A stretch of 15,379 bases of DNA from Acidimicrobiia bacterium (GCA_019243595.1 JAFAUA010000178.1:1-15379), one strand, 5' to 3'; shown: positions 1-8,466, counted from the stretch's first letter. Numbers and translations: made by a program. The notes: generated by a model not told the origin, from the letters alone.

Positions 1-140
1 TCCTCGATCACCGGCCACGGCGTCTCTTCCTTCTCGTCCCACTCGTGGGCCACGGGACGGACGACGTTCTCGGCGAAGTCGTGAACCCACTTCTGGATCT
101 GAAGCTGATCCTCGTTGAGCTCGAGAGAGAAGTCAGACAT
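1..140 (-). CDS. Acyl-CoA dehydrogenase, N-terminal fragment (cut by window edge)
   Basis: Only the first 46 residues are inside the window; the gene runs off the left edge. The translation begins MSDFSLELNEDQLQIQKWV and continues with HDFAENVVRPVAHEWDEKEE, which is the typical first helix of the acyl-CoA dehydrogenase N-terminal domain (flavoenzymes that make the alpha-beta double bond in acyl-CoA beta-oxidation and related catabolism). The ATG at 138-140 has a purine-rich AAGGGG stretch a few bases upstream. A near-perfect regulatory palindrome lies 38 bases upstream of the start (178-193), so the gene is probably switched by a repressor. The substrate class (short, medium or long chain, or steroid) cannot be told from the fragment. 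Confidence 0.85.
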   Translation of the reverse strand, partial: MSDFSLELNEDQLQIQKWVHDFAENVVRPVAHEWDEKEETPWPVIE

Positions 141-177
141 GGTGCACCCCTTGCCTACCCGGTTTGCCGACTCGTAA

Positions 178-193
178 GTTACCCGAGGGTAAC
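178..193. promoter_or_regulatory. Palindromic operator candidate upstream of acyl-CoA dehydrogenase
   Basis: GTTACCCGAGGGTAAC is a 16-base inverted repeat with seven-base arms around a GA centre. A third TTACCC unit follows at 195-200 and a TACCC at 156-160. It sits 38 bases upstream of the acyl-CoA dehydrogenase start. Short palindromes of this form upstream of fatty-acid or acyl-CoA catabolic genes are usual binding sites for TetR-type repressors; which regulator binds here is not visible. Confidence 0.55.
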
Positions 194-231
194 ATTACCC
201 GGGGAGGGGCTCAAACCACCGGTTTTTTTTC

Positions 232-534
232 TCAGTCGTAGGGGTGTTCCGCAGCGTGGTGGTGACGCCAGCCGACGAACACGCCCCCGCCGAGAATCGC
301 AACACCGACCCCAACGCCGAGCGCTAAGCCGGTGTTCGAGCCGCCGTGACTGCCGATCGACTGGATCGTCTGGTCGGGCACGGGTTGGGGAGCTCCATAG
401 CCGGTGGTCTGCGCACTGCTGTGCGGGGCGTGCGCCGCGAACCCGATTGTCGCGGCGAAGGCGATGGCGACGAACAGTAGGAAGGCCAACCTCAGCCGCA
501 CTGCGAAACCTCGTTGCAACACCACGTTCTTCAT
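232..534 (-). CDS. Small membrane protein of unknown family, GYGAPQ motif (copy A)
   Basis: A 100-residue protein that I do not recognise. Residues 1-36 form a basic start plus a hydrophobic stretch (LAFLLFVAIAFAATIGFAA) followed by AHA, like a signal peptide or anchor. Residues 37-69 are a short hydrophilic outside segment carrying QTTGYGAPQ (42-50) and DQTI (54-57). Residues 70-89 are a glycine/valine-rich membrane helix ending in GW, followed by a histidine-rich tail (RHHHAAEHPYD). It is clearly related to the protein at 12304-12570, with the same order of parts, the QT[ST]GYGAPQ motif and the GWR tail. It lies 36 bases downstream of the MFS gene on the same strand, so it may be co-transcribed. 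The ATG at 532-534 has only a weak GGGA upstream. No LPXTG or other sorting motif is present. Confidence 0.75.
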   Translation of the reverse strand: MKNVVLQRGFAVRLRLAFLLFVAIAFAATIGFAAHAPHSSAQTTGYGAPQPVPDQTIQSIGSHGGSNTGLALGVGVGVAILGGGVFVGWRHHHAAEHPYD

Positions 535-554
535 CGTCCCATACTGCGACGCCG

Positions 555-566
555 TTGAGCGCTCAA
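555..566. repeat. 12-base perfect palindrome in the MFS to small-protein gap
   Basis: TTGAGCGCTCAA is a perfect palindrome lying between the MFS stop codon (571-573) and the copy A start (534). An overlapping TGAGCG...CGCTCA pairing can also form. On the minus strand no T-run follows, so it is not a standard terminator for the MFS transcript. It may be an operator or a chance palindrome. Confidence 0.35.
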
Positions 567-570
567 ACGC

Positions 571-1809
571 TCAGATTTTTGTCACGAGTGCCGCGCAAAC
601 CGCCATGAACACCGCGCCCGCGACATACGGCGCAGCGATGCCCACATGTTCGAACAGAAAGCCACCGAGGAGCGGACCGACAACGCGCGCCAAGCCGTTC
701 GCCGACTGTTGTGCACCAAGGACGCCGCCTCGGCCACGAGCGCGTGAGGAGCTTGCAAAGGTGGCAGTGAGCGCGGGCGACGCCAACCCCTGGCCGACAA
801 CAAGTGCGACCAGCGCAGGAACGAGGAGCCACCACGAATGCACCGCAGCGAGTACAAGGAGGCCGGCACCGTTCGTCAGCAATCCCAGCCGCAGCGTCCC
901 TACTTCTCCGAAGCGCCGGACCGCGGGGTGCACGACTGAAGACTGCACGGCGGCGAGCAACAGTCCGATGGCGGCGAACAGCCCGGCTGTCGACGACAAC
1001 TCAAACCCCAGCCGGGCGTGGCCGAACAAGGGGAACGTCACCTCGAAGGCGCTGAACGCGACCAGCGACACGAAGGCGACGGCCAGCAAGCGCGGGATGC
1101 TTCGGCGTACCGGCGCGGCTGATTGCTCATCGTCCTCGTCCAGCACGACGACCTCGTCCTCGAGGCCGGTCTGCGGCGTCGGCGCCAGCCTCGCCACACT
1201 GAAGGTTCCACCGCTTGTCGCCTGCGCCTGTGTCCGGATCGGGTTGGTCTCCGGAAGCCGACGGAGCGCAACGACCGCATTGAGGCCGGCGATGCCGGCT
1301 GCGATGAAGAAGGGCAAGCGCGCGTCGGCGAGCGCGGCGAGGCCACCGATGGCCGGCCCTGCAACGAAGCCGACCCCGAACGCCGCGCCCAGGAGGCCGA
1401 AGAGGCGACTCCACTCCTGTCGGGGCGCGATGTCCGTGACTGTGGCGTGGGCAACGGACACGCTGCCGCCGGAGGCGCCATCGATGACGCGTCCTGCAAA
1501 CAGCAGCGGGAGCGAACCGGCGAGGCCAGTGAGGAGCGTCCCGACTGCGGTCCCCATCAACGACAGGATCAAGATCGGCTTGCGCCCCACGCGGTCGGAG
1601 ATCCGACCCCACACGGGTGCGAAGACCAGCTGGGCCAACGAGAACGATGCGAACAGGGCGCCAACGGTCGCGGCGCTGGCGTGGAACCGCTGCGCGTAGA
1701 GCGGCAGCAGCGGCAACACGACGCCGAAGCCGATGAGGTCGACCGCGACGGTCGTCCAGATCGTGCCGAACCCCGGCGGCAGCGGACGGCGCTCGCCGCG
1801 TGATCGCAT
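571..1809 (-). CDS. MFS transporter, drug:H+ antiporter (DHA1) type
   Basis: A multi-pass major facilitator, 412 residues from the ATG at 1809. The loop between helices 2 and 3 carries the classic motif A, GRISDRVGRKP (residues 68-78). Helix 5 carries a glycine/proline-rich stretch, GAAFGVGFVAGPAIGG (141-156), like the antiporter motif of drug exporters. Length and repeat pattern fit 12 helices. It most likely exports a small hydrophobic compound or drug in exchange for protons; the substrate is unknown. The central cytosolic loop (about 188-238) is long and contains an unusual acidic run (LEDEVVVLDEDDEQ). A TTG at 1845 opens the same frame twelve codons earlier, but it lacks a ribosome site; the ATG at 1809 has GAGG just upstream. 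The gene follows the cold-shock terminator, so it probably has its own promoter. Confidence 0.88.
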   Translation of the reverse strand: MRSRGERRPLPPGFGTIWTTVAVDLIGFGVVLPLLPLYAQRFHASAATVGALFASFSLAQLVFAPVWGRISDRVGRKPILILSLMGTAVGTLLTGLAGSLPLLFAGRVIDGASGGSVSVAHATVTDIAPRQEWSRLFGLLGAAFGVGFVAGPAIGGLAALADARLPFFIAAGIAGLNAVVALRRLPETNPIRTQAQATSGGTFSVARLAPTPQTGLEDEVVVLDEDDEQSAAPVRRSIPRLLAVAFVSLVAFSAFEVTFPLFGHARLGFELSSTAGLFAAIGLLLAAVQSSVVHPAVRRFGEVGTLRLGLLTNGAGLLVLAAVHSWWLLVPALVALVVGQGLASPALTATFASSSRARGRGGVLGAQQSANGLARVVGPLLGGFLFEHVGIAAPYVAGAVFMAVCAALVTKI

Positions 1810-1860
1810 GACCTCAGGCAAGGTGGACGACGCCCGCGACGTCAAGTCGCGTGGCTTGGA

Positions 1861-1892
1861 AAAGAAAAGTGCCGCCCGCAGGCGGCTCTTTT
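1861..1892 (-). terminator. Intrinsic terminator of the cold-shock gene
   Basis: A hairpin GCCGCC/GGCGGC (1871-1876 with 1881-1886, loop CGCA) is extended after one T-T mismatch by AAAAG/CTTTT. On the minus strand it is followed by ACTTTTCTTTT, a proper T-rich tail. It starts 17 bases after the cold-shock stop codon. The flanking A/T runs on both sides would also allow some termination from the other strand. Confidence 0.85.
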
Positions 1893-1908
1893 CTGCGACC
1901 TCGTTGAG

Positions 1909-2112
1909 CTACGCGGAGCGCACGTTCGCTGCCTGAAGACCCTTGGGGCCCTCCTGCACCTCGAACTCGACCTTCTGGCCTTCCTCGAGGGTCCGCCACC
2001 CGTTCATTTGGATGGCGGTGTGATGGACGAAGACATCGGGTGCTCCGTCGGGCTGTGAGATGAACCCGAACCCCTTCGCCGAGTTGAACCACTTGACCGT
2101 ACCGATGGCCAC
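1909..2112 (-). CDS. cspA: Cold-shock domain protein (CspA family)
   Basis: A 67-residue single cold-shock domain, the normal length for the family. It begins [18 protein letters not shown] and shows the RNP1-like motif KGFGFI (residues 13-18) and the RNP2-like motif VFVHHTAI (27-34), the aromatic and basic residues that bind single-stranded RNA or DNA. Such proteins act as RNA chaperones in the cytoplasm, in cold shock or constitutively. The start is GTG (2110-2112), fixed by the AAGGGAGA ribosome site at 2121-2128. A strong intrinsic terminator follows at 1861-1892. The upstream acyltransferase frame runs on, in another frame, through the first 109 bases of this gene, which is odd for a gene so conserved. 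The exact Csp paralogue cannot be named. Confidence 0.95.
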   Translation of the reverse strand: MAIGTVKWFNSAKGFGFISQPDGAPDVFVHHTAIQMNGWRTLEEGQKVEFEVQEGPKGLQAANVRSA

Positions 2113-3323
2113 GCTGGCGTTCTCCCTTGTTCCGCTGCTGATTCAGAGGGAATCGCTGCGGGCACGCCAACACCACCTGTTCCCTCGCGGCCGAACCTAG
2201 CAGCGGCGGTCCTTCGAGAACCCTGCTGGGTCAGGGGTCGCTCGATGAGAACGTATGTCCCCCAGGCCGACACCAACGTCAACAGCGTTGTCAGCACGAG
2301 GACCGGCCAGAAGTGCGAGAAGTACGGATGGCCTCCGATCCACTTCTCCACCTGGAAGATCCAGGGAACCTGCCAGAGGTAGATGCCGTAGGAGATCACA
2401 CCGAGCGCACGCAGCACCGGCGACGATAGGCACCTGCGTATGAGGCCTCCCTCTTCCTCGTGAAGCACAGCTGGGGCGACAAGGAGGGCGCCGATCGTTC
2501 CGGCGAGCAGGTGATGGACGAAGTACTTGCCCGGCGACACGTCGGCGAGTCCCAGTGGCATGCCGATGTTCGACACCGCGACGAACAAGGCGATCGCGCT
2601 CCCCCACCAGACGGCACCGTCCTTGGGGACGCTGGCCCACCACGAACCCGCACGACCCTGTTCGACAGCGACACTCATCACCGCGAAGAGCATCCCGAGG
2701 GCGAAGACGTCGAAGTAGGCAGGCAGCCAGTTGTTCGTGAGCGTCCAGCCGTGCGAACTCGTGGTGACGCGGAACAGACAGCTGCCGACGTAGAGGAGAC
2801 CGACACCCGCGAGCTCCTTGCGCAGCGGCGACTGCCACTTCTCCCACCTGCGCAGCACCAGGGCGTAGACGGGAAGGAAGGCGTAGAACGAGATCTCCGT
2901 GCACAGTGTCCACGCCGGCACCAGTCCGCCGAGCAGCCGCTGCTTGCTGTAGATCTGCGTGAGGCTGAAGAACACGATCCCGTCGACCGCGCGCGGAGCG
3001 GTCGCCTGATGGAACACGTACAGCACGGCCAACAACACGAACCAGTAGGCCGGGAAGATCCGCAGGAACCGGCGCTTGAGGTAGTCGCCGACGGCCGGAC
3101 CGGTCCGTCCCGCCACGTGGGCGCGTACGAACGGGCGGTACAAGAGGAAGCCCGAGAGCACGAAGAAGACGTCGACGCCGACGTCGAGCTGGAAGAAGTA
3201 CTTCCCGGCACCGGTCCGAGTGTTCAACCCCGTCAGGGTCGCCACGTGGAAGAAGAGCACGGTTCCGGCCGCGAGTGCCCTTAGGCCGTCGCAGCCAGGG
3301 AACCGACGGCGGTCGACCGTCAC
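2004..3323 (-). CDS. Acyltransferase-3 family membrane protein (OafA/YrhL-like), run-on C-terminus
   Basis: An integral-membrane O-acyltransferase of 439 residues as read. Diagnostic parts are the early catalytic-type histidine in LFFHVATL (His26), [14 protein letters not shown] (47-60), [11 protein letters not shown] (84-94), [14 protein letters not shown] (138-151) and a final helix ending VLIERPL (358-364). Members move acyl groups from the cytosol onto extracellular or lipid-linked sugars; here the context suggests decoration of the glycan built by this operon. The GTG start (3321-3323) shares four bases (GTGA) with the stop of the AftD-like gene, a sign of translational coupling. Family members usually end soon after ERPL. 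Here about 75 low-complexity, Arg/Ser/Gly-rich residues follow and run 109 bases into the cold-shock gene in another frame, suggesting a lost stop or a small frameshift near 2230; the real functional end may be near there. Confidence 0.88.
   Translation of the reverse strand: MTVDRRRFPGCDGLRALAAGTVLFFHVATLTGLNTRTGAGKYFFQLDVGVDVFFVLSGFLLYRPFVRAHVAGRTGPAVGDYLKRRFLRIFPAYWFVLLAVLYVFHQATAPRAVDGIVFFSLTQIYSKQRLLGGLVPAWTLCTEISFYAFLPVYALVLRRWEKWQSPLRKELAGVGLLYVGSCLFRVTTSSHGWTLTNNWLPAYFDVFALGMLFAVMSVAVEQGRAGSWWASVPKDGAVWWGSAIALFVAVSNIGMPLGLADVSPGKYFVHHLLAGTIGALLVAPAVLHEEEGGLIRRCLSSPVLRALGVISYGIYLWQVPWIFQVEKWIGGHPYFSHFWPVLVLTTLLTLVSAWGTYVLIERPLTQQGSRRTAAARFGREGTGGVGVPAAIPSESAAEQGRTPAWPSVRSSGSTRRRGSGSSHSPTEHPMSSSITPPSK
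2121..2128 (-). promoter_or_regulatory. Ribosome binding site fixing the GTG start of the cold-shock gene
   Basis: On the minus strand this reads AAGGGAGA, eight bases before the GTG at 2110-2112. It supports the GTG start and lies inside the extended reading frame of the upstream acyltransferase. Confidence 0.75.
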
Positions 3324-6300
3324 AGCTCACACCGAGCGCGCACCAGCGATACAGCGACGGCAACTACCGCCGCGGTGGCGAACAGCTGGGCCGGCGCGCC
3401 GAACGCGCCGCTTCCCGACCCCGGGAGACGGCCCGGGCTGAGGAAGACGGCAATGCCCGCGAGAACGAAGGCGCCCGCCGCGACGTGGGCGAGGGAGAGG
3501 TGCCGCCGCAGCACGAGAAGAGTCGCACACGCGAGCACGCCGAGTACGCCGCCGAGCACGGCCGACACACCGAGAACGGCGCCGACTCCGAGCACGTGCG
3601 TCACGTGCGACGCCGGCGAGATAATGCCGTCGGGGCGCGGCGCGCCTGCCCTTCGGCGCCACCGGGCCAACGCCAGCACGAACAGCACGACGACGCCGGC
3701 GAGACCGCCCAGGAGCAGGCGCGTGTACGTGTGCCCGGGCGCGAACTCGAGGTGCACGAGCCCACCGGCGCCGGCAGGAACCAACCACGATTGGCGCCAG
3801 CCGTCGAGGCGCAAGGCCTGTAGCCGGTGGCCGTGCAGCGTCGCCGTCCACCCGCTGTTGAAGTTCTCGGTGAGCGCCAGGAACGAGGCGCGGCCCGGCC
3901 CGATGCGGATCCGGCGCGACTCGTCTCCCCACTTGCCGATCACGGTGGTGGCGCGGGCGTCCTCAATCGGCGGAAGTTGCGCGGGCGCAAGCGTCGCGGT
4001 CGTGAGCACGAGCCCGCCCTGAGCGGCGCTGCTCAGCCTGTGTTCACCGGCTCCGAAGTGGACAGGGCCGTCGCACGACGACACCTGCAGCGGCGCCAGT
4101 GTCTGCAGGTTGCCGAACGTGCCGTCCACGGCGGTCGTGACGGTCTTGCCGTCGACGCTGATCGTCGGCCCGTCGCCGCAGGCGAGGTGCACGACGCCGT
4201 TCGGCGCTGGACTCTGCAGATCGTCGAGGGCGGGGAAGCGCAGGTCGCCGATCCCGACCGCGAGTTGCGTCGCGTAGCCCGGCGCCTTGTCTCCGGCCGG
4301 GGTCGGCGTCGTCGCCAAGAACGTGACCGTGACCTGGTTGCCGCGCAGCGGTTCGAACGGCACCACGTCGCCCGACCCGACATCGACGTCGCGGATGGCG
4401 AGGCCGCTCTGCAGGCGGAGCTTCACGGGGCGCAGCGCCGGCCCGTCAGGCGGGGTCACCTGGATGCTGTCGAGCGTGCGCGTGTCCGGCCAGCTCAGCT
4501 GTATCGAAGGTTCCCGGTCGTCGGCGCTCGCCAACCACGTCGTTGTGGGGTCACGGTCGACCAGGCTCCCGGCGCCGAACGCGGGAATCCCTCGCCACGT
4601 CGAACTGGGTGCGACCTGTAGCTGCGACGGCGGCGTCAGCGAGGCGACGAGCTTGTCGAGCTCGAATCCGGGCACGGGCTGCACCGTGCCGGTGACGGTG
4701 AGGTCGGTCGCGCGCGGCAACGAGAAGATGCGGTTGAGCGCCGTTTCCTCGTCGGCGTGCAGAAGGTCATAGGCGTCGGACCGCACCCGGCTCAGCACGA
4801 CCACGTCGGCTGCCGACGAGGTCGTGGGCGCCGCGGGCAAGGCAAGCGTCCGGTCGACCTGGACGCCGGGGATGCGCACCTCGCGCAGTCCGGGCAGGCC
4901 AGGACCGCCTTCGACCGACGCAATGGTGAGCCGGACCCACATCGTCTTGCCATGCGGGAGTTCGAGCGTCTGGGCCGCCTCGGTCGGCTGCACCGGCTGG
5001 GTCACCGAGCCCGCCGCCGTCGTGATCCGCAGCGAGCTGACGCGAGGCCTCGTCGGGGGGTCGAGCATCAGCTGCACGTCGAGCGTGCGGGGCGAGATCG
5101 GTTTCGCGACCCGCACCTCGAGCCACTGGCCGACCGGACCGTTGAGCGAACCGGTCACCCACGCCGTGCTCGGATCGCCGTCGAAGGCGGCGTAGGGCTG
5201 GCGCGCGGGCGAGCGCGAGAGCGCGTTCTCATACGACGACGCCTCGATCGCCGTCGCCCCGGTCATCCGCGCTGTCGTCTCGCTGTTCGGCTTGTCGACG
5301 ACCAGCCGCTGCTGCGGCGCCTCGCCGGTGCCCGGCGTGCGCTCATGTGGGGTGAGCGGATAAGAGAGGTTGTTGCGCACCCAGCCGTACTGGTCGTCGC
5401 GTCGTTGCACGGCATCGGTCTGGACCCGGATGCCGCCAATGATGGTGGGCGCCAACGGGTCGCCCGCGAGCACCGCAGCCCGACGGCCGAGTGCCCCGGC
5501 GTCGTCGAGCGGTAAGAGGGCGTCGGGCGCGCCGGTGACAGTGACGGCCCCATCGACGGAATAGGACGCGACCTTCGCGGCCGCGCTGGAAACCTCGTAG
5601 ACCTCGAGCGACCGCACGTCAGCACGCACCGAGCGGCCAAGGTCCGGCGTCATTCGGTCGGCGCTCATCACGTAGTCGACGTGCGGCCCGAAGGACGTGA
5701 CGCGCACCAGACCGGGCGAGCCGTCGAGTGAACGCCGCACGTAGGCGGGCGCCGGCGCGCCACTTCGGAACGGGTCGAGGTCGTTGCGCAGCAGGACGTA
5801 ATGAACACCGGCTCGCGCCAGGAAGGCAGCCAGTCCCGCCGACGGCTGCCCGAGCTCCAGGGGGCGCTCGACGGTGTCCAGCAGCCTCGTCTCACCGACC
5901 GACCCGAGGGGCACGATGTCGCGCACTGCCCAATCGCTGGTCGCCAGCGCCTGCATCGGTTCGTCGAGCGGGCGTCCCCACGTGTACTCACCGAAGGCCG
6001 CAGACGGCACGATCAGCGTGCGTCCCTTGGCCGCGTGGTCACCAAGCCATGTCGAGGCCTGGCGCCAGTACGACGGCAAGGCCTTGAACGATCCGTCCGG
6101 TGCCAGGTGGCCCTGCCACAGCGGCGCGGCAGCGACCGCGACCAGAACGGCGGCCGTGCCGACTCGCCGCACGAAGGTCGACACGTCGAGCACCCACAAC
6201 GCGTGGGCGAGCGCCAGTGCGAGGGACAAGCGCAGGATCGGCTCGAACTTGTTCAGGTTGCGGAACGGCGACAACGGGCCGCGCAAGAGCGACTGGATCG

Positions 6301-7393
6301 GCGGGCCGAGCTGGCTCGAGAGCGGACCTGTGTAGCCGGCAGTGACGAACAGGACGCCGAGCACGGCGGTGACGCCGAGGAAGCGCCGGTACGGCAGGTC
6401 CCGCCGCGCCAGCCCGTAGAGGCCGGCGGCCGCCAATCCGGCCGACGCCAGGATGACGAGCGGCGACGCCACCAGTTCCCAGGCCCCGCGCAGCCACGGC
6501 CCGTTGACGTGCAGGTACGAGACCCAATAGCCGGTCCCGCGCACCGCCTCCGCGGTCGATGACGTTGCGGTCGTCACCGACGCGCTTTCGGTGAAGTCGA
6601 GGAAGTGGAAGCCGTACTTGGACTGCAGCCACAGCGGGCCCAGCCACCAGAACGTCGCCAGCAGGACACTCGGCACCCACCAGGCAATGAGGCGCCGGCG
6701 GTCTTCGCCGCGCGCGCGGGTCAGCAGCCAGACGGCGGGCATCGCCAGCACGGCGACGGTGGCGATGGCGTTGATGCCGCCCATCGCCACGACCGCCAGC
6801 GCCGAGCGGGCGGCCGTGCGCGACGGGCGGGTCGACGGTCGATGACGCACGAGCGGCAGCAGGACCCACGGGAGCAGAGCGGCCGGCAACTGGTTGCCCG
6901 ACGTCACAGCGATGAGGCTCAACATCGCCGGCGAGAGGGCGTAGGCCGCGGCCCCGACCAGCCGGGTCCACGGCGAGCCGAGTCCAAGCGCGCTCGCGAC
7001 CTTCAGCGCGCCCCAAAAGGCGAGCAGTAAAAGGCCCGACATCCACACCCGCTGAGCGACCCACGCCGGGACGTGCAGAGCGTGGGCGAGGGCGAAGAAC
7101 GGCCCCATCGGGAACAGGTAGCCGAAGGCCTGGTTCTGGATCTGACCGAAGCCGGCGTGGGCGTCCCAGAGGTGCAGCGCCCGGTGCAGGAACTGGGACG
7201 GCGCGACGTACAGGTCGAGCTTGGTGTCGGCGATGATCCGCCCCGGCGCCTGCAGGAAGCAGTAGATGACGACGACGGCAGAGACGAACAGGCCACCGGC
7301 GCGCTCGACTGGGACGGGCTTACGGCGACGCGGGGACGACGGCGGTTCACGCGGCTGCTTCGGGATCCGCCGTTCGGTCGTGAGCAAACTCAT
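3320..7393 (-). CDS. aftD: AftD-like alpha-(1->3)-arabinofuranosyltransferase (GT-C, DUF3367)
   Basis: A very large membrane glycosyltransferase of 1357 residues, close to the size of mycobacterial AftD, which adds arabinofuranose from decaprenyl-phospho-arabinose in arabinan assembly. After a basic cytosolic start comes the family hallmark in the first outside loop, ADTKLDLYVAP (55-65), then HLWDAHAGFGQIQNQ (74-88) and YLFPMGPFF (92-100). Many membrane helices run to about residue 425, including PFRNLNKFEPILR (376-388). The long outside region (about 430-1220) contains two discoidin/carbohydrate-binding-like segments, marked by DGDPSTAW (738-745) and DRDPTTTW (946-953), and a conserved ENFNSGW...LDGWRQSW block (1176-1203). 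Four helices close the protein. ATG at 7391-7393 overlaps the previous stop by four bases (ATGA). The in-frame extension upstream to 7543 lies inside the preceding gene and is rejected. The family is secure; the sugar transferred in this organism is inferred. Confidence 0.92.
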   Translation of the reverse strand: MSLLTTERRIPKQPREPPSSPRRRKPVPVERAGGLFVSAVVVIYCFLQAPGRIIADTKLDLYVAPSQFLHRALHLWDAHAGFGQIQNQAFGYLFPMGPFFALAHALHVPAWVAQRVWMSGLLLLAFWGALKVASALGLGSPWTRLVGAAAYALSPAMLSLIAVTSGNQLPAALLPWVLLPLVRHRPSTRPSRTAARSALAVVAMGGINAIATVAVLAMPAVWLLTRARGEDRRRLIAWWVPSVLLATFWWLGPLWLQSKYGFHFLDFTESASVTTATSSTAEAVRGTGYWVSYLHVNGPWLRGAWELVASPLVILASAGLAAAGLYGLARRDLPYRRFLGVTAVLGVLFVTAGYTGPLSSQLGPPIQSLLRGPLSPFRNLNKFEPILRLSLALALAHALWVLDVSTFVRRVGTAAVLVAVAAAPLWQGHLAPDGSFKALPSYWRQASTWLGDHAAKGRTLIVPSAAFGEYTWGRPLDEPMQALATSDWAVRDIVPLGSVGETRLLDTVERPLELGQPSAGLAAFLARAGVHYVLLRNDLDPFRSGAPAPAYVRRSLDGSPGLVRVTSFGPHVDYVMSADRMTPDLGRSVRADVRSLEVYEVSSAAAKVASYSVDGAVTVTGAPDALLPLDDAGALGRRAAVLAGDPLAPTIIGGIRVQTDAVQRRDDQYGWVRNNLSYPLTPHERTPGTGEAPQQRLVVDKPNSETTARMTGATAIEASSYENALSRSPARQPYAAFDGDPSTAWVTGSLNGPVGQWLEVRVAKPISPRTLDVQLMLDPPTRPRVSSLRITTAAGSVTQPVQPTEAAQTLELPHGKTMWVRLTIASVEGGPGLPGLREVRIPGVQVDRTLALPAAPTTSSAADVVVLSRVRSDAYDLLHADEETALNRIFSLPRATDLTVTGTVQPVPGFELDKLVASLTPPSQLQVAPSSTWRGIPAFGAGSLVDRDPTTTWLASADDREPSIQLSWPDTRTLDSIQVTPPDGPALRPVKLRLQSGLAIRDVDVGSGDVVPFEPLRGNQVTVTFLATTPTPAGDKAPGYATQLAVGIGDLRFPALDDLQSPAPNGVVHLACGDGPTISVDGKTVTTAVDGTFGNLQTLAPLQVSSCDGPVHFGAGEHRLSSAAQGGLVLTTATLAPAQLPPIEDARATTVIGKWGDESRRIRIGPGRASFLALTENFNSGWTATLHGHRLQALRLDGWRQSWLVPAGAGGLVHLEFAPGHTYTRLLLGGLAGVVVLFVLALARWRRRAGAPRPDGIISPASHVTHVLGVGAVLGVSAVLGGVLGVLACATLLVLRRHLSLAHVAAGAFVLAGIAVFLSPGRLPGSGSGAFGAPAQLFATAAVVAVAVSLVRARCEL

Positions 7394-8466
7394 GCGACGT
7401 CCGCCCGCGGCAATGCGGCCGCCTCTTCGGCGATGGCCACGAACTGGCTGACGGTCGCGTCCCAACTCAGGGCCTCGGCCCGGCGACGAGCCGCATCGCC
7501 GAGGCGCCGGCGAGCCTGCGGGTCCGCCGACAGGTGCACCCACGCGGCGGTGAGCTCGGTCTCGTAGTCGACGAGCACCCCGGTCTCCCCGTCGACGACG
7601 GCGTCGCGCACGCCGGGCACGTCAAAAGCAAGAGCCGGCGTCCCGCACGCCGCCGCTTCCACCACGGCGATCCCCCAGCCTTCGTGGTGGGCGCCGTGCA
7701 CGAGCAGCCAGGCCCGCTGGAGGAGCTGCCACTTCTCGTGCTCGCTGACGTGCCCGGCGAATGTCACGCCCGGGCCGCCGATCGCTTGGAGCCGCTCGCG
7801 CTCGGGGCCGTCGCCAATGATGATCAGCTCGCCGCCGACGCTCTGGTGCACGACGCGCCAAGCCCGCAGGAGAAGCTCGACACGCTTGTGGGGCACGAGC
7901 CGTCCGAGCACGACGAACAACGGCGTCGGCGAACGGGAAACGTCCGGCGCGGCGCTGCCGACGTCGACCCCCTCGGTGATCACGCGGATGCGCGACTCGG
8001 GCACACCGATGCCGGTGAGCGAGCGGCGAGTCGATTCCGAGACGGCGAGAAACAGCGACCGCCCGTACACGGCTGGCATCGCACGCCCCTCGAGGACGCG
8101 ACCCAGTCGGGCGACCGGTCCAGAGAACCTCGTCGCCCACTGGTCCTCGTGCACGTGGTGGACGAGGCAGAGCACCGGCTTGCGCCGCCACAACGGCGAG
8201 AAGAACGGGATCCCGTTCTCCACGTCGACGACGAGGTCCACGTCGGAGAAGTGGCGCCGGTAGGCGAACGGGGCGCGCAGGTACTGGCTGTAGGTGCCGC
8301 CAGCGTCGACGACCGGATACGGCCGCGGCGCGACGGGCCCGCCGCAGAGCACGGCGGCTTCGCGCCCTCGCCCGATCAGACCGAGGGCGAGGCGATCGAC
8401 GAGCACCTCCGATCCGCCCGCCTGGGGATGGGCCAGGTCGCGCCACGCCACGAACAGCACCCGCAT
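7390..8466 (-). CDS. GT4-family glycosyltransferase (GT-B fold)
   Basis: A soluble 358-residue retaining-type glycosyltransferase. The N-terminal Rossmann-like half starts MRVLFVAWRDLAHPQAGGSE, with the glycine-rich acceptor-side loop (PQAGGSE, residues 14-20). The C-terminal half carries VVLGRLVPHKRVELL (185-199, the nucleotide-sugar phosphate-binding lysine/arginine motif) and EGWGIAVVEAAACGTPALA (262-280), the EX7E motif of the GT4 group. It should transfer a sugar from a nucleotide donor on the cytosolic side, probably to a lipid-linked or growing glycan. The ATG at 8464-8466 overlaps the methyltransferase stop by one base (TGATG), and its own stop overlaps the AftD-like start, so translation is coupled across all three genes. 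Donor and acceptor are unknown. Confidence 0.9.
   Translation of the reverse strand: MRVLFVAWRDLAHPQAGGSEVLVDRLALGLIGRGREAAVLCGGPVAPRPYPVVDAGGTYSQYLRAPFAYRRHFSDVDLVVDVENGIPFFSPLWRRKPVLCLVHHVHEDQWATRFSGPVARLGRVLEGRAMPAVYGRSLFLAVSESTRRSLTGIGVPESRIRVITEGVDVGSAAPDVSRSPTPLFVVLGRLVPHKRVELLLRAWRVVHQSVGGELIIIGDGPERERLQAIGGPGVTFAGHVSEHEKWQLLQRAWLLVHGAHHEGWGIAVVEAAACGTPALAFDVPGVRDAVVDGETGVLVDYETELTAAWVHLSADPQARRRLGDAARRRAEALSWDATVSQFVAIAEEAAALPRADVA

Noticed and set aside
213..230. AAACC/GGTTT hairpin followed by eight T residues, as a terminator
   Set aside because: The T-run is on the plus strand, while the genes on both sides are transcribed from the minus strand, so it cannot end either of them; the stem is only five pairs.
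404..1699. Long plus-strand open frame opposite the MFS gene
   Set aside because: Low-complexity Ala/Thr/Arg/Pro translation without any recognisable motif; it is antisense to a well-supported transporter in GC-rich DNA.
2197..3363. 388-codon minus-strand frame overlapping the acyltransferase
   Set aside because: Arg/Pro-rich shadow frame with no domain; the other frame carries all acyltransferase-3 motifs.
7394..7543. Fifty-residue N-terminal extension of the AftD-like protein
   Set aside because: It lies wholly inside the GT4 gene and is Arg/Gly/Pro-rich; the ATG at 7393 sits at an ATGA overlap typical of this operon.
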